NCBI GenBank assembly: GCA_015057605.1
Contig: SVDX01000014.1
Coordinates: 1-62,374, forward strand
From: Lachnospira sp.
GTDB taxonomy: Bacteria > Bacillota > Clostridia > Lachnospirales > Lachnospiraceae
Reading direction: 5' to 3'
DNA length: 62,374 bases
Shown here: positions 29,401-38,771 of the stretch, one piece after another
Layout: each line of letters opens with the position of its first letter
How positions within the stretch are numbered: the stretch's first letter is position 1
Program-made: the position numbers and the translations under genes
Notes under the pieces: generated by a model
The model's database searches: none
Told to the model about the DNA's origin: nothing
The model's input: only the letters and a program-made list of their open reading frames with translations

Positions 29401-29882
29401 CTAAGGGCCGCATTTAGACCTTCCTCATACATACCTTTAGCTAAATATCTTTGAACCTCACCAGCTAAGCAAGCGCTAAGTGCAATGATACCCTTGCTAT
29501 ATTCCTTTAATACCTCTAAATCTACGCGTGGCTTATAATAATAGCCCTCAACAAAGCCCTTTGAAACAATCTTCATAAGATTATCATAGCCTTCATTATT
29601 CTCCGCAAGTAAAACCAAGTGATAATATCTGTCATCACTTGCATTAGCTTCCTTATCAAATCTCGAGCCTGGTGCCACATATATCTCACAACCAAGAATA
29701 GGATTAATCCCCACTTCTCTTGCTGCACGATAAAAATCAATAACGCCAAACATAACACCATGATCTGTAATGGCAAGACTATCCATACCAAGTTCTTTAG
29801 CTCTTGATACTATTTCTTTAATTTTACTCGAACCGTCTAATAAACTATATTCTGTATGTACATGTAAATGTGTAAAATCCAT
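26427..29882 (-). CDS. dnaE: DNA polymerase III alpha subunit
   Basis: About 1151 residues, a DnaE-type replicative polymerase without a proofreading exonuclease domain (Firmicutes also carry PolC). The N-terminal PHP domain begins HLHVHTEYSLLDGSS; the catalytic aspartates lie in MPDIDIDF around residue 395; helix-hairpin-helix motifs follow near 800-900, and an OB fold near 970-1060 (KVVVGGMIVGKTIKLTKSG, FITLEDLLGNVEVIVF). The frame continues upstream to 29963, but the ATG at 29882 has GGAGG six bases away and gives the normal N terminus. Preceded by a hairpin that may separate it from the HPr-like gene. Confidence 0.97.
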   Translation of the reverse strand: MDFTHLHVHTEYSLLDGSSKIKEIVSRAKELGMDSLAITDHGVMFGVIDFYRAAREVGINPILGCEIYVAPGSRFDKEANASDDRYYHLVLLAENNEGYDNLMKIVSKGFVEGYYYKPRVDLEVLKEYSKGIIALSACLAGEVQRYLAKGMYEEGLNAALRYKDIFGENNFFLELQDHGIAEQQYVNQQLIKMSKDTGIELVATNDVHYTLEEDAVAHDILLCIQTQKKVTDENRMRYEGGQYYLKSADEMAALFPYALEALANTQKIANRCKVEIEFGVTKLPKYEVPEGYDSWTYLKYLCNKGLEMRYDDVTDELKERLEHELSVIRSMGYVDYFLIVWDFINYAKEHNISVGPGRGSAAGSIVAYCLQITDIDPIKYNLLFERFLNPERVSMPDIDIDFCYERRQEVIDYVVEKYGKDRVVQIVTFGTMAAKGVIRDVARALDMPYSTADTIAKMIPFDIGMTIDKALEQNRDFKLLYETDEQVKYLIDMCRKLEGLPRHTSMHAAGVVISQKSVDEYVPLSRASDGAITTQFTMTTLEELGLLKMDFLGLRTLTVIQSAVEQVKKHTPDFDINKIDYNDKNVLETIGSGKTDGIFQLESTGMKNFMKELKPQNIEDIIAGISLYRPGPMDFIPKYIKGKNNADSIVYDCPQLEHILKPTYGCIVYQEQVMQIVRDLAGYTLGRSDLVRRAMSKKKASVMEKERQNFVYGNEEEGVPGCLSNGISAEVANKIFDEMTDFAKYAFNKSHAACYAVVAYQTAYLKTYHKLEFMAALMTSVMDNSAKVSEYILACRQMGIDILPPDINEGEGAFSVSQNAIRYGLAAIKNLGRPVIASIVNERLEHGKYKDLRDFVDRLSGKEVNKRTIESFIKAGALDGFSLTRKQLMTVYISVMDDVAREKKSAMTGQMSMFDMFEEVKEQVAIKVPNVGEFGPEELLAFEKEVLGVYVSGHPLQSYEQLWRKNITNVTSDFEINEEDGSSVVKDGQKVVVGGMIVGKTIKLTKSGANMAFITLEDLLGNVEVIVFPRDYENNKYLLNEDAKVFISGRVSINEVEKAKIICEKVVAFDKVPREIWLKFNTKEEYLANEADIVNIMGTEEGNDTVIIYIQDGKQMKQQAPKNVAITEEKFARFEAAFGKDNVKALTKKIL

Positions 29883-29902
29883 AGTCTGCCTCCAAAAATT
29901 AA

Positions 29903-29932
29903 TAAGAGCACAGTTATCAAACCATGCTCTTA
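29903..29932 (-). terminator. Hairpin between the HPr-like gene and dnaE
   Basis: TAAGAGCA (29903-29910) pairs with TGCTCTTA (29925-29932), loop 14 bases, followed on the minus strand by TTAATTTTT. Probably a terminator or attenuator; the dnaE ribosome-binding site follows directly. A TATAAT on its upstream side could supply a dnaE promoter but has no clear -35. Confidence 0.6.
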
Positions 29933-29946
29933 TATTATAACAAATT

Positions 29947-30204
29947 TTATTGTTCTTTTCCACTTAAATATTTCTCTATATGTTCAAGTGCCGCTACTTC
30001 ATCTTCGCCCTGTGCACTTACCTTAACTTCTTCGTCAGCCTTTAATGCTAATGTCATCATTCCCATAATACTTTTTGCATTGATTTTCTTAGTACCAACC
30101 TCTATGTAAATTGAGCTTTCATACTGGCTTGCCACTTGTACAAGCACTGCAAGAGGTCTTGCCTCTAATCCTGTTGGAATACCAATTTTAATGTTCTTTG
30201 TCAT
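29947..30204 (-). CDS. HPr-like/Crh-like regulatory protein lacking the active-site histidine
   Basis: An 85-residue protein with the full HPr fold and length. The PTS phosphorylation site, normally GxHARP, reads GLEARP: Glu14 (codon GAG at about 30163-30165) replaces the catalytic histidine, so it cannot accept phosphate from enzyme I in the normal way. The HPr-kinase target region KSIMGMM with Ser45 is intact. This is the pattern of Bacillus Crh, which has Gln at that place and acts only as a CcpA co-regulator. The gene overlaps whiA by one base (TAATG), as crh neighbours whiA in Bacillus, and hprK lies four genes upstream. Role inferred: serine-phosphorylated carbon-catabolite signal. Confidence 0.85.
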   Translation of the reverse strand: MTKNIKIGIPTGLEARPLAVLVQVASQYESSIYIEVGTKKINAKSIMGMMTLALKADEEVKVSAQGEDEVAALEHIEKYLSGKEQ

Positions 30205-31136
30205 TACTCTTTTTCCTCCCTGCCAGACCTTAACTGATCTGCATATTCACTTATTTTCTTTAGGCGGTGATTAACACCAGACTTTCCTACCGATGGACTA
30301 AGGTATGTACCAATCTCCTTAAGACTCGCCTGTGGATACTGCATTCTCACTCTTGCAACCTCCTCAAGATTTTCACTCAAGGAATCCAAGCCAACGGTAG
30401 CACTAATATATTTGATATCTTCTATCTGTTTAACTGCTGCCGAAATAGTTTTACCCATATTGGCAGTTTCACAGTTAACCTGTCTGTTAAGGCTGTTACG
30501 CATCTCTTTAATAATTCGCACATTCTCAAGCTCCATAAGTGCTACATGTGCTTCCATAACATTTAAGAATTCAACAATCTGCGTTCCTTCCTTGATATAC
30601 ACAATATAATGATTCTTACGCTGAACGACTTTAGAATCTATTTCAAAGAAATTGATTATATTTTGCAATTTCTTGGCATTATCCTCATTAGAACATACCA
30701 CTTCTAAATGGTATGACTTACTTGGATCGCTTATAGAACCTGCCACTAAAAATGCACCTCTTATAAATGCTCTTTTACAACAAGCCTGCTGTACCACCAT
30801 ATTATAATTCATATCAATTATCTTAATGGCCTTAAGCACCCGCAGCGCATCCGCATTATTCTTTATAATCAAAGAATAGTATGTCGTTCGTCTTGTACTT
30901 ATGTTGTGTTTTACAACGACCTCAGTACTTATATTAAATGCTTTTCTCAATAATGTAAAGCACTTTCTTGCAAGAACAACATTTTCTGTTACAATTTTTA
31001 TCTTATATCGGTCATATATATCAATACTTACACTACCGCACATAGAAATAATCGCCGATAATTCTGCAAGCTGACAATGTCTTGCTGTCGGATAATGTTT
31101 TGCTATCTCTTCCTTTACATCACTCGAAAACGACAT
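30204..31136 (-). CDS. whiA: WhiA, DNA-binding cell-cycle/sporulation regulator family
   Basis: A 310-residue WhiA protein: an N-terminal LAGLIDADG-homing-endonuclease-like domain lacking nuclease residues (RGAFLVAGSISDPSKSYHLE) and a C-terminal helix-turn-helix (YPQASLKEIGTYLSPSVGKSGVNHRLKKI). In Firmicutes WhiA affects cell division and chromosome segregation. The gene order rapZ-whiA-HPr-like is the conserved Firmicutes arrangement. GGAGG precedes the ATG. Confidence 0.96.
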   Translation of the reverse strand: MSFSSDVKEEIAKHYPTARHCQLAELSAIISMCGSVSIDIYDRYKIKIVTENVVLARKCFTLLRKAFNISTEVVVKHNISTRRTTYYSLIIKNNADALRVLKAIKIIDMNYNMVVQQACCKRAFIRGAFLVAGSISDPSKSYHLEVVCSNEDNAKKLQNIINFFEIDSKVVQRKNHYIVYIKEGTQIVEFLNVMEAHVALMELENVRIIKEMRNSLNRQVNCETANMGKTISAAVKQIEDIKYISATVGLDSLSENLEEVARVRMQYPQASLKEIGTYLSPSVGKSGVNHRLKKISEYADQLRSGREEKE

Positions 31137-31147
31137 TTTTTCCTCCG

Positions 31148-32017
31148 TTACCTTTTTCTTAATGCATCCTTTTCAATATCTCTGTGTTCAACCTTAATAC
31201 CTATGTCGCCTTCACTAAGACTTTTTGCCAAATGATTTGCAATAGTTACAGAACGATGCTTACCACCTGTACATCCAATTGCAATTACCAGTTGATTCTT
31301 ACCCTCTGCAATATAATTAGGAATTAAGAAGTTAACCAAATCCTTTAGCTTGTCCAAAAATTCAACTGAAATATTATTGGACATAACGAAATCATTAACC
31401 TCTTCGTCATTACCAGTCTTTTCTCTTAATTCATCTATATAATATGGATTTGGCAAAAATCTTACATCAAACACAAGATCTGCATCATTTGGTATACCAT
31501 ACTTAAAGCCAAATGAAAGCACTGTTACATAAAGATTACTAAATACTTTGTCATTAACAAATATTTCTTCTATCTTTCTTTTTAATTCTCTACTTAAAAG
31601 TCTGCTGGTATTGATAATGTAATCAGCTCTTTTTCGCAAAAATTCGAGTTCTTCTCTTTCCTGCTGTATTCCTATATCAACTCGTCCCGCTCCTGAAAGT
31701 GGATGATTTCTACGTGTTTCTTTATATCTTCTTACAAGCACACTATCACTTGCATCAAGGAATAATATTTCAAATGAATAATTTTCCTTTTCCATATTGT
31801 TAAGTATTTCATCAAACTCGCCAAGAGACTGCCCGCTTCGTATATCTATACCTAAAGCTATCCTTTCAACGTCTGAATTCTGTGTTGCTAATTCAACAAA
31901 TTTGGTTATAAGCTTAATAGGCATATTATCAACACAATAATATCCCGCATCTTCAAGCATTTTTAAAGCTGTACTCTTTCCTGCACCCGACATTCCGGTA
32001 ACAATAACTATTCTCAT
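31148..32017 (-). CDS. rapZ: RapZ-family nucleotide-binding protein (YvcJ)
   Basis: A 289-residue P-loop protein with GMSGAGKS (8-15), the central LDASDSVLVRRYKETRRNHPL region and the highly conserved C-terminal IAIGCTGGKHRSV motif. In enterobacteria RapZ presents small RNA to RNase E in glucosamine-6-phosphate control; the Bacillus relative YvcJ hydrolyses GTP and affects competence. Its start codon overlaps the murB stop by one base (TAATG), indicating coupling. Confidence 0.95.
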   Translation of the reverse strand: MRIVIVTGMSGAGKSTALKMLEDAGYYCVDNMPIKLITKFVELATQNSDVERIALGIDIRSGQSLGEFDEILNNMEKENYSFEILFLDASDSVLVRRYKETRRNHPLSGAGRVDIGIQQEREELEFLRKRADYIINTSRLLSRELKRKIEEIFVNDKVFSNLYVTVLSFGFKYGIPNDADLVFDVRFLPNPYYIDELREKTGNDEEVNDFVMSNNISVEFLDKLKDLVNFLIPNYIAEGKNQLVIAIGCTGGKHRSVTIANHLAKSLSEGDIGIKVEHRDIEKDALRKR

Positions 32018-32937
32018 TAGTTTTCACACCTCGTCAAAAAATTTCCAATAAGCTTAACTTCTGGTTCAAGCTCCACATCAAACTTTTCTTTTACAATTGC
32101 CTTTACTTGCTGCATAAGACAATAAATATCACTTGCACTGGCATTATTGCTATTAATAATAAATCCGCCATGCTTAGTTGAAACACTTGCCCCTCCATAG
32201 GTATATCCTAAAAGGCCTGCATCTTGAATTAATTTACCTGCAAAATGTCCTTGTGGTCTTTTAAAAGTACTTCCCGCACTCGGATACTCTAACGGTTGCT
32301 TTTCTCGTCTAAGTCTGCTAAGTTCTTCCATTCTCTGTGATATTGCTGATGTATCGCCTTTTTGCAATTTAAATGTCGCCTCCAATACAATATAGCCTTT
32401 TTCCTCAACTATACTGCTTCTATATCCAAATTGCATTTCATCTACTTGCATCTCTTTTATATTAAGATGTTCATCTAACACCTTTACAGACTGTACAATA
32501 TCCTTCATCTCACCGCCATAAGCACCAGCATTCATAAATATTGCTCCGCCAACACAGCCTGGTATACCACTTGCAAATTCAAAGCCTGTAAGGCTATGCT
32601 TAAGACATTCTTTACCAAGCTTACTTAACATCGCTCCTGCTTTAGCAGTGACAATATCTCCACAAATTTCAATATCCGCATAGTTTTTTGATATATATAT
32701 CACAAGACCATCAAAGCCTTCATCACTAAACAACATATTGCTTCCATTTCCCATAACAAGATACGGAACATTTTCCTCTTTTGCAAGAAGTATTAAATCC
32801 CTAATCTGTTCTTTACTACTTGGTTTAGCAAAATATGCCGCATTGCCTCCGGCGCGAAAGCTTACATACCTTTTCATCGGTTCATTGCACGAGACATCGC
32901 CGCCAGTTATATCACTTATTTTATCAAAAAAATTCAC
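32017..32937 (-). CDS. murB: UDP-N-acetylenolpyruvoylglucosamine reductase
   Basis: A 306-residue FAD enzyme completing UDP-N-acetylmuramate for peptidoglycan. Visible are the FAD-binding MGNGSNMLF, the GFEFASGIPGCVGGAIFMNAGAYGGEM block in pieces, the proton-donor serine in YPSAGSTFKRP and the C-terminal EPEVKLIG. The start is a GTG with GAGGAATTATA upstream, 14 bases after the ROK kinase gene. Confidence 0.96.
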   Translation of the reverse strand: MNFFDKISDITGGDVSCNEPMKRYVSFRAGGNAAYFAKPSSKEQIRDLILLAKEENVPYLVMGNGSNMLFSDEGFDGLVIYISKNYADIEICGDIVTAKAGAMLSKLGKECLKHSLTGFEFASGIPGCVGGAIFMNAGAYGGEMKDIVQSVKVLDEHLNIKEMQVDEMQFGYRSSIVEEKGYIVLEATFKLQKGDTSAISQRMEELSRLRREKQPLEYPSAGSTFKRPQGHFAGKLIQDAGLLGYTYGGASVSTKHGGFIINSNNASASDIYCLMQQVKAIVKEKFDVELEPEVKLIGNFLTRCEN

Positions 32938-32951
32938 TATAATTCCTCACT

Positions 32952-33905
32952 TTAAACAGTCATTACTAACCTTGCTGCACCATACATTCCTGCTTCACTA
33001 CCAAGCTTAGCTAATACTATCTTAGTCGTCTTAGCAGGTAAAAATGCTTTATCCTCATAATATTTTTGCAAAATATCTATAAGATAATCGCCCGCTTTTG
33101 ACATACCACCACCTATAACAAATATCTGCGGATTAATTACGCAAGATATGTTTGCCATAGCCGTCGCTAAATATTCTAATACTTCTTTTACTATACTGCA
33201 AGCTAATTTATCATTTTCTTTTGCTTTATCAAATATATCCTTTGCCGACAAATTAGAAATGCCTCGTAAGGCGGACATCACATCACTATTTTCAAGATAT
33301 TCCTTTGCAAGCTTAACTATGCCTGTAGCAGAAGCTACTTGTTCAAGACAACCTCTATTGCCACAAGTGCAACGCTCCTTCATCCCATAAACTATTGGCA
33401 TATGACCTATCTCGCCAGCAGCCGCATCTGCGCCTTCTACTATTCTTCCATCTTTAATGATTCCGCCACCAACACCTGTACCAAGTGTTATCATCACCGC
33501 ATCATTATAATCCTTTGCGCTTCCGCACCATAATTCGCCCAACGCTGCCACATTTGCATCATTTGCCACCTTAACCTTTAAGCCACATTTGTGTGAAAGC
33601 TCTGCTGCTACATCAAATGTTCCCCATCCGATATTAACGCAATTAAGGACTACCGCTTCTTTTACAACTGGTCCTGGAACGCCTATTCCAACACCTATTA
33701 TTTCATCTTTTGAAAGCTTTGTTTCAAGTAACATAGCTTCTATCTGTGTTGCAATATCATCAAGTATAAATTTACCCTGCAATTCTTTTCTTGTCGGTAA
33801 TTCATTTTTTAAAATACATTTACCATGCTCATCAAACAAGCCAAGCTGTATGGTTGTTCCGCCAAGGTCAATGCCAAAGCAATATTTAGTCATATTCTTA
33901 CCCAT
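32952..33905 (-). CDS. ROK-family sugar kinase, probably glucokinase
   Basis: About 317 residues. FGIDLGGTTIQLGLFDEHG is the phosphate-binding motif; GVGIGVPGPV and TLGTGVGGGII are family marks, with the ROK zinc site CTCGNRGCLEQ. ROK kinases phosphorylate glucose or related hexoses, feeding pgi and pfkA, also in this window. The frame opens at 33947, but the ATG at 33905, preceded by AGAGAG and overlapping the hprK stop by eight bases, is chosen; a second ATG at 33893 is possible. Clustered with hprK, so sugar phosphorylation and catabolite signalling share a transcript. The exact sugar is not proven. Confidence 0.88.
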   Translation of the reverse strand: MGKNMTKYCFGIDLGGTTIQLGLFDEHGKCILKNELPTRKELQGKFILDDIATQIEAMLLETKLSKDEIIGVGIGVPGPVVKEAVVLNCVNIGWGTFDVAAELSHKCGLKVKVANDANVAALGELWCGSAKDYNDAVMITLGTGVGGGIIKDGRIVEGADAAAGEIGHMPIVYGMKERCTCGNRGCLEQVASATGIVKLAKEYLENSDVMSALRGISNLSAKDIFDKAKENDKLACSIVKEVLEYLATAMANISCVINPQIFVIGGGMSKAGDYLIDILQKYYEDKAFLPAKTTKIVLAKLGSEAGMYGAARLVMTV

Positions 33906-34815
33906 GTAATCTCTCTTGGAATCTTCTGTATAATTCTTTTGCCGCATTGTAGCCCATCTTCTTTTGTCTACAGTTAACCGCAGCTGTTTCTACAATAACA
34001 GCAAGGTTTCTACCTGGTCTTACAGGTATTGAGTGACAAATTACTTTGTTACCCAAAAACTCTGTATATTCATCTTCAAGCCCTAATCTATCATAATCTT
34101 TATCTCTATTCCACTCTTCAAGCTTAATAACCATATCAATGCCCTGTGTTTCTTTTACACGTTCAACACCGTAAAGTGTTTTAACATCAATTATTCCTAT
34201 GCCTCTTAATTCGATAAAATATTTTGTTATATCAGGCGAACGTCCAATAAGTGTATCATTACTTACTTTTCTAATTTCAACCACGTCGTCCGAAATAAGT
34301 CTGTGGCCTCTCTTTATAAGTTCAAGAGCAGCTTCACTCTTACCGATTCCACTTTCACCCATAATAAGTACGCCTTCACCGTATACGTCAACCAATACAC
34401 CATGTATTGATATCATCGGTGCCAGTTCTACATTCTGCCATCTGATAATCTCCGCCATTACCGCAGAAGTTGGTTCCTTTGACTGTAAAACAGGAACGGA
34501 ATACTTAATAGCTATTTCCAAAAACTCAAACTCAGGCTCTAAATCTCTACAAAATACAATACAAGGAATACTGCTTGATAAAAGCTGTCTGTATCTTTCT
34601 ATTCTTGTATTTTTATCTAAGGATTCAAGATATGCATTCTCCACATAACCTATAATCTGAACTCTCTCATTATCAAAATGATCATAAAAACCAGAAAGTT
34701 GTAGGGCAGGTCTGTTAACATCCGCCTGTGTTATATTTATTGTATCAGTATCAATCTGTGGTGTTTTATTGATAAAACCCATCTTTTCAATTAACTTTGT
34801 TAAAGGATATCCCAT
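33898..34815 (-). CDS. hprK: HPr kinase/phosphorylase
   Basis: A 305-residue bifunctional enzyme that phosphorylates HPr or Crh on the regulatory serine and reverses this with phosphate. Walker A is GESGIGKS (153-160), the catalytic His138 lies in ISIHGVLVDVYG, Asp176-Asp177 in LISDDVV, and the family signature IRGxGI appears as ELRGIGIIDVKTLYG. The target, an HPr-like protein with the serine but not the histidine, is encoded four genes downstream. Follows uvrC by 52 bases. Confidence 0.96.
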   Translation of the reverse strand: MGYPLTKLIEKMGFINKTPQIDTDTINITQADVNRPALQLSGFYDHFDNERVQIIGYVENAYLESLDKNTRIERYRQLLSSSIPCIVFCRDLEPEFEFLEIAIKYSVPVLQSKEPTSAVMAEIIRWQNVELAPMISIHGVLVDVYGEGVLIMGESGIGKSEAALELIKRGHRLISDDVVEIRKVSNDTLIGRSPDITKYFIELRGIGIIDVKTLYGVERVKETQGIDMVIKLEEWNRDKDYDRLGLEDEYTEFLGNKVICHSIPVRPGRNLAVIVETAAVNCRQKKMGYNAAKELYRRFQERLHG

Positions 34816-34847
34816 TTATATCATTCCTTTCATCTTCATTAACTTTC

Positions 34848-34876
34848 ATTGTATCACAATATTTTTTTCAATGAAA
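34848..34876 (-). promoter_or_regulatory. Possible promoter of the hprK cluster
   Basis: Extended -10 TGA-TACAAT (TACAAT at 34848-34853) with a poor -35 (TTTCAT, 34871-34876) at 17 bases, in the short gap after uvrC. Weak evidence; read-through from uvrC is equally possible. Confidence 0.35.
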
Positions 34877-36688
34877 GAAGTTATAAATATTTTCTGCATT
34901 TTTTAGACTAATATTTTCAACCTGCATAAGTTCTTCTATTGATGCCTCTTTAATTGCCGAAATATCTAAGAAATGCTTTACAAGCGCCTTTCTTTTTACA
35001 GGTCCTATGCCTTCAATATCATCAAGTACTGATTTTACCTGTGTTTTTGAACGCAACTGCCTGTGGTATTCTATTGCGAATCTGTGCGCTTCGTCCTGAA
35101 TTCGTGTTATTAGTTTGAAGCCTTCACTACTTCTGTCTATCGGTATCTCTATATTGTTATAATACAGCCCACGTGTTCTATGGTTATCATCTTTTACCAT
35201 ACCACATACTGGTATATTTAATTTAAGCTCTGATAAAACCTGTAGCGCAATGTTTACCTGACCCTTTCCACCATCCATCATAATTAAATCAGGATATTTT
35301 GCAAATTTGTCATCAGCATTTTGCGCTCTTTCAAAACGTCGTTTAAGCACCTCATACATACTTGCGTAATCATTTGCGCCCTTAACCCATTTTATCTTGA
35401 ACTTTCTATAATCATTACGCTTTGGCTTACCATCCTCATATACAACCATAGAGCCAACGCTTTCTACACCACTAATATTCGATATATCAAAGGCTTCCAC
35501 TCTACTAAGAACTTCTAAATCAAGAAGCTTTGCTATTTCATTTAATGCTCCACTTGTTCTCTCATATTCTCTCTTAATCTTATCCATATCCTGATTAAGC
35601 ACTATCTGCGCATTCTTGTATGCAAGCTCTACAAATTTTTCCTTTATACCTTTTATCGGTGTTGTTATACTAACCTTTTGTTGCTTTATAGCACTTAACC
35701 ATTCTTCAATAAGCTTTCCATCCTTTATGCCTTCCTGTAGCATAATTGTTTTTGGTATAAATGGAGTTCCACCATAGTATTGTTTAACAAACTCTGACAA
35801 AACCTGTGCCCTGGTTTCATCCGCAACAAGCTTCATATGATAGTGTTCACGTCCTAAGAGTTTACCCCCTCGCACAAAAAATATTTGAACGATGGCAAAT
35901 TCTTCTCCCATTGCACATGCGATAACATCTCTATCTTCAAAATCTGAATTTGTTATCTTCTGCTTTTGAGATACCTGTTTAACACTCTCTATCAAATCAC
36001 GGTATGTCATAGCCTCTTCAAATTCCATTTTTTCAGAGGCTGCTGACATTTTTTCCTTAAGCCCCTTTATAATCTCTTTGTGGTTGCCATTAAAAAAATC
36101 TAATACCTGTTTAATACGCAACCCATACTCTTCTTTACTTATGTAGCCCTGACAAGGTGCACTACATTGTTTTATGTGATAATTAAGACATGGTCTTTCT
36201 TTACCCACATCTCTTGGCAACACTCTATTGCAGGTTCTTATTTTATATAGCTTTTGCAAAAGCTCAATAGTATCCTTAACTGCTCCTGCACTTGTATACG
36301 GTCCAAAATATCTATTCTTATCCTTTTTCATGGTACGCGAAAATACAAGCTTAGGATATTCTTCACCGCTTGTAAGCTTTATATACGGATATGCCTTATC
36401 ATCTTTAAGCATGGTATTATATTTTGGTCTGTGTTCCTTTATTAAATTACACTCCAAAACAAGCGCCTCAAGCTCTGAATCCGTAATAATATATTCAAAT
36501 CTTTCAATTTGCGAAACCATCTTTTGTATCTTTGGGCTCTTATTTCTGCTACTTTGAAAGTATTGTCGCACTCTATTTTTTAAGACAACTGCCTTACCAA
36601 TGTAGATAATAACATCATCTGCACCGTGCATTATATAAACTCCCGGCTTATCTGGAAGTTTTTTCAATTCTTCTTCAAAATCAAACAT
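34868..36688 (-). CDS. uvrC: Excinuclease ABC subunit C
   Basis: About 606 residues, nucleotide-excision-repair nuclease. GIY-YIG domain at the N terminus ([26 protein letters not shown]), cysteine-containing linker, UVR motif binding UvrB ([18 protein letters not shown]), RNase-H-like second nuclease ([19 protein letters not shown]) and tandem helix-hairpin-helix at the end ([16 protein letters not shown]). The frame is open to 36730, but the ATG at 36688 follows AGGAGG at six bases. Confidence 0.97.
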   Translation of the reverse strand: MFDFEEELKKLPDKPGVYIMHGADDVIIYIGKAVVLKNRVRQYFQSSRNKSPKIQKMVSQIERFEYIITDSELEALVLECNLIKEHRPKYNTMLKDDKAYPYIKLTSGEEYPKLVFSRTMKKDKNRYFGPYTSAGAVKDTIELLQKLYKIRTCNRVLPRDVGKERPCLNYHIKQCSAPCQGYISKEEYGLRIKQVLDFFNGNHKEIIKGLKEKMSAASEKMEFEEAMTYRDLIESVKQVSQKQKITNSDFEDRDVIACAMGEEFAIVQIFFVRGGKLLGREHYHMKLVADETRAQVLSEFVKQYYGGTPFIPKTIMLQEGIKDGKLIEEWLSAIKQQKVSITTPIKGIKEKFVELAYKNAQIVLNQDMDKIKREYERTSGALNEIAKLLDLEVLSRVEAFDISNISGVESVGSMVVYEDGKPKRNDYRKFKIKWVKGANDYASMYEVLKRRFERAQNADDKFAKYPDLIMMDGGKGQVNIALQVLSELKLNIPVCGMVKDDNHRTRGLYYNNIEIPIDRSSEGFKLITRIQDEAHRFAIEYHRQLRSKTQVKSVLDDIEGIGPVKRKALVKHFLDISAIKEASIEELMQVENISLKNAENIYNFFH

Positions 36689-36721
36689 AACAGGCCTCCT
36701 TATACTCATTTTTACATACGC

Positions 36722-36753
36722 AAAACACACTTCGCAATTGCAAAGTGTGTTTT
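36722..36753 (-). terminator. Terminator after ftsH
   Basis: AAAACACACTT (36722-36732) pairs with AAGTGTGTTTT (36743-36753), with a short inner stem. It lies four bases beyond the ftsH stop; the minus-strand T-run is short. Confidence 0.7.
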
Positions 36754-36756
36754 TGA

Positions 36757-38748
36757 TTATTCTTCTACATTTTCTTCAACATTTTCTTCTAATTCTTCTT
36801 TAGGCTCTTCTTCAACTACAATGCCCTTTACTTCATTGTATATCTCCATAAACTGCTTGCCTGTAATAGTTTCCTTTTCATACAAGAAATCCGCAATTTT
36901 GTGAAGTGTATCGATATTTTCAGAAAGAAGTCTCTTAGCCTCTTCATAACAGCTTGAAAGCAGCTTTTTAATCTCATCATCCACAAGTTTAGCTGTCTCT
37001 GGTGAGCAGTCAAGACGTGAATGCGCATCTAAATACTGACTTTCAATTGTAGCAAGACCCATAAAGCCAAATGCATCCGACATACCATATCTTGTTATCA
37101 TCGACTTTGCAACTGATGTAGCACGTTCAATATCATTAGCCGCTCCGGTTGTAACCGAATCAAATATAAGTTCTTCTGCCGCACGACCACCACAGAACAT
37201 AATTAATTCTGTCATCATCTCGTCCTTTGACATAAGATACTTTTCTTCCTCTGGCACCTGCATTACATAGCCTAATGCGCCCTTAGTTCTTGGAACGATT
37301 GTAATCTTTTGAACTGGCTCTGCATTCTTTCTAAGACATGTTATAAGCGCATGACCTACTTCATGATATGCAACAACCTTCTTTTCTTCCTTGCTAAGAA
37401 TTCTATCCTTCTTTTCTTTACCTGCAATTACAACCTCAACTGATTCAAACAAATCCTTTTGAGACACTACATTTCTTCCATCCTTAACAGCATTAATTGC
37501 TGCTTCGTTAATCATATTAGCAAGGTCTGAGCCTACTGCTCCTGATGTCGCTTTCGCTATCTCTTCTAAATCAACTGTATCATCCATAAGAACATCTTTT
37601 GAATGTACCTTTAAAGTCTCTAATCTGCCTCTTAAATCCGGCTTATCAACGATAATTCTTCTATCGAATCTACCTGGTCTTAAAAGTGCCTTATCTAACA
37701 CCTCAGGTCTATTAGTTGCTGCAAGCACTAATAAGCCCTTTGATGTATCAAAACCATCCATCTCTGATAAGAGCTGGTTTAAGGTCTGTTCTCTTTCATC
37801 ATTGCCACCACCGTAGCGAGAATCTCTACTCTTACCGATAGCATCAATTTCATCAATAAATACTATACAAGGAGCCGAAGCCTGTGCCTGCTTAAACAAA
37901 TCTCTTACTCTTGATGCACCTACACCAACAAACATTTCCACAAAATCAGAACCTGATAATGAGAAAAATGGAACATGTGCTTCACCGGCTACTGCTTTTG
38001 CAAGCAAAGTCTTACCTGTTCCCGGAGGGCCTACAAGCAACGCACCCTTAGGAAGCTTAGCACCAATCTTTACGTATTTTGTTGGGTTATGAAGGAAATC
38101 AACAATCTCCTTTAAGGATTCCTTAGCTTCATCCTGTCCGGCTACATCTTTAAATGTAACTCCGGTTTCTCTTTGTACATACATCTTGGCATTGCTCTTA
38201 CCTACGCCGCCCATACCGCCGCCGACTTTACGCATAACAAAACCTAAAATAAGATATATAAGTAAGAATGGCACTACCCACTGAATAATAAACTGTAATA
38301 TTACATTAGTTTCCTTAATCTGGCTCTTATATTTAACATCATGTTCTTCTAAAAGATCCAAAATAGACTCATCATATAAATAGCCTGTGTAATATGTCAT
38401 AATCATTGATTCTGCCAGACTGTTAAGCTTTTCTTCCATTCTGTCTTCTGCAGAAAGTGTAGGATCCTCTATGGAAGTTGTAGCCTCTTGTGTTGTAGGC
38501 ATTTCATCCTTTTTCTTTGGATAAATGTATATCTTCGCAGTGTCAAACACTACGCTGTCAACCTTACCCTCTTCTACCATAGTCACAAACTCAGAATATT
38601 GAATTTCCTTAGTTGTAGCATTAGTAAGCATACTTCCCATACAGCTTACGCCAAGATAGGTAAATACTATTGCTACAATAAGCATAATTATAGTCTGGTT
38701 AAATCTTGAATTTTTCTTTTTATTATTATTGTTATTATTACTGCTCAC
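36757..38748 (-). CDS. ftsH: ATP-dependent zinc metalloprotease FtsH
   Basis: A 663-residue membrane AAA protease degrading misfolded membrane proteins and regulators. Membrane helices at about 19-41 and 151-173 flank a short external domain; Walker A GPPGTGKT (240-247), Walker B VFIDEID (296-302), and the zinc site HEVGH (462-466). Odd features: residues 4-9 are six consecutive asparagines from repeated AAT/AAC codons, and the C terminus is highly acidic ([18 protein letters not shown]). The start is a GTG; AAGGTGG lies about 12 bases upstream, rather far. Has its own promoter with an inverted repeat. Confidence 0.96.
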   Translation of the reverse strand: MSSNNNNNNKKKNSRFNQTIIMLIVAIVFTYLGVSCMGSMLTNATTKEIQYSEFVTMVEEGKVDSVVFDTAKIYIYPKKKDEMPTTQEATTSIEDPTLSAEDRMEEKLNSLAESMIMTYYTGYLYDESILDLLEEHDVKYKSQIKETNVILQFIIQWVVPFLLIYLILGFVMRKVGGGMGGVGKSNAKMYVQRETGVTFKDVAGQDEAKESLKEIVDFLHNPTKYVKIGAKLPKGALLVGPPGTGKTLLAKAVAGEAHVPFFSLSGSDFVEMFVGVGASRVRDLFKQAQASAPCIVFIDEIDAIGKSRDSRYGGGNDEREQTLNQLLSEMDGFDTSKGLLVLAATNRPEVLDKALLRPGRFDRRIIVDKPDLRGRLETLKVHSKDVLMDDTVDLEEIAKATSGAVGSDLANMINEAAINAVKDGRNVVSQKDLFESVEVVIAGKEKKDRILSKEEKKVVAYHEVGHALITCLRKNAEPVQKITIVPRTKGALGYVMQVPEEEKYLMSKDEMMTELIMFCGGRAAEELIFDSVTTGAANDIERATSVAKSMITRYGMSDAFGFMGLATIESQYLDAHSRLDCSPETAKLVDDEIKKLLSSCYEEAKRLLSENIDTLHKIADFLYEKETITGKQFMEIYNEVKGIVVEEEPKEELEENVEENVEE

Positions 38749-38771
38749 TAAATCAAAACACCACCTTCTCT

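Noticed and set aside
34199-34648. A 149-codon plus-strand open frame opposite hprK
   Set aside because: Shadow of the hprK coding strand; no start signals and no recognisable protein.
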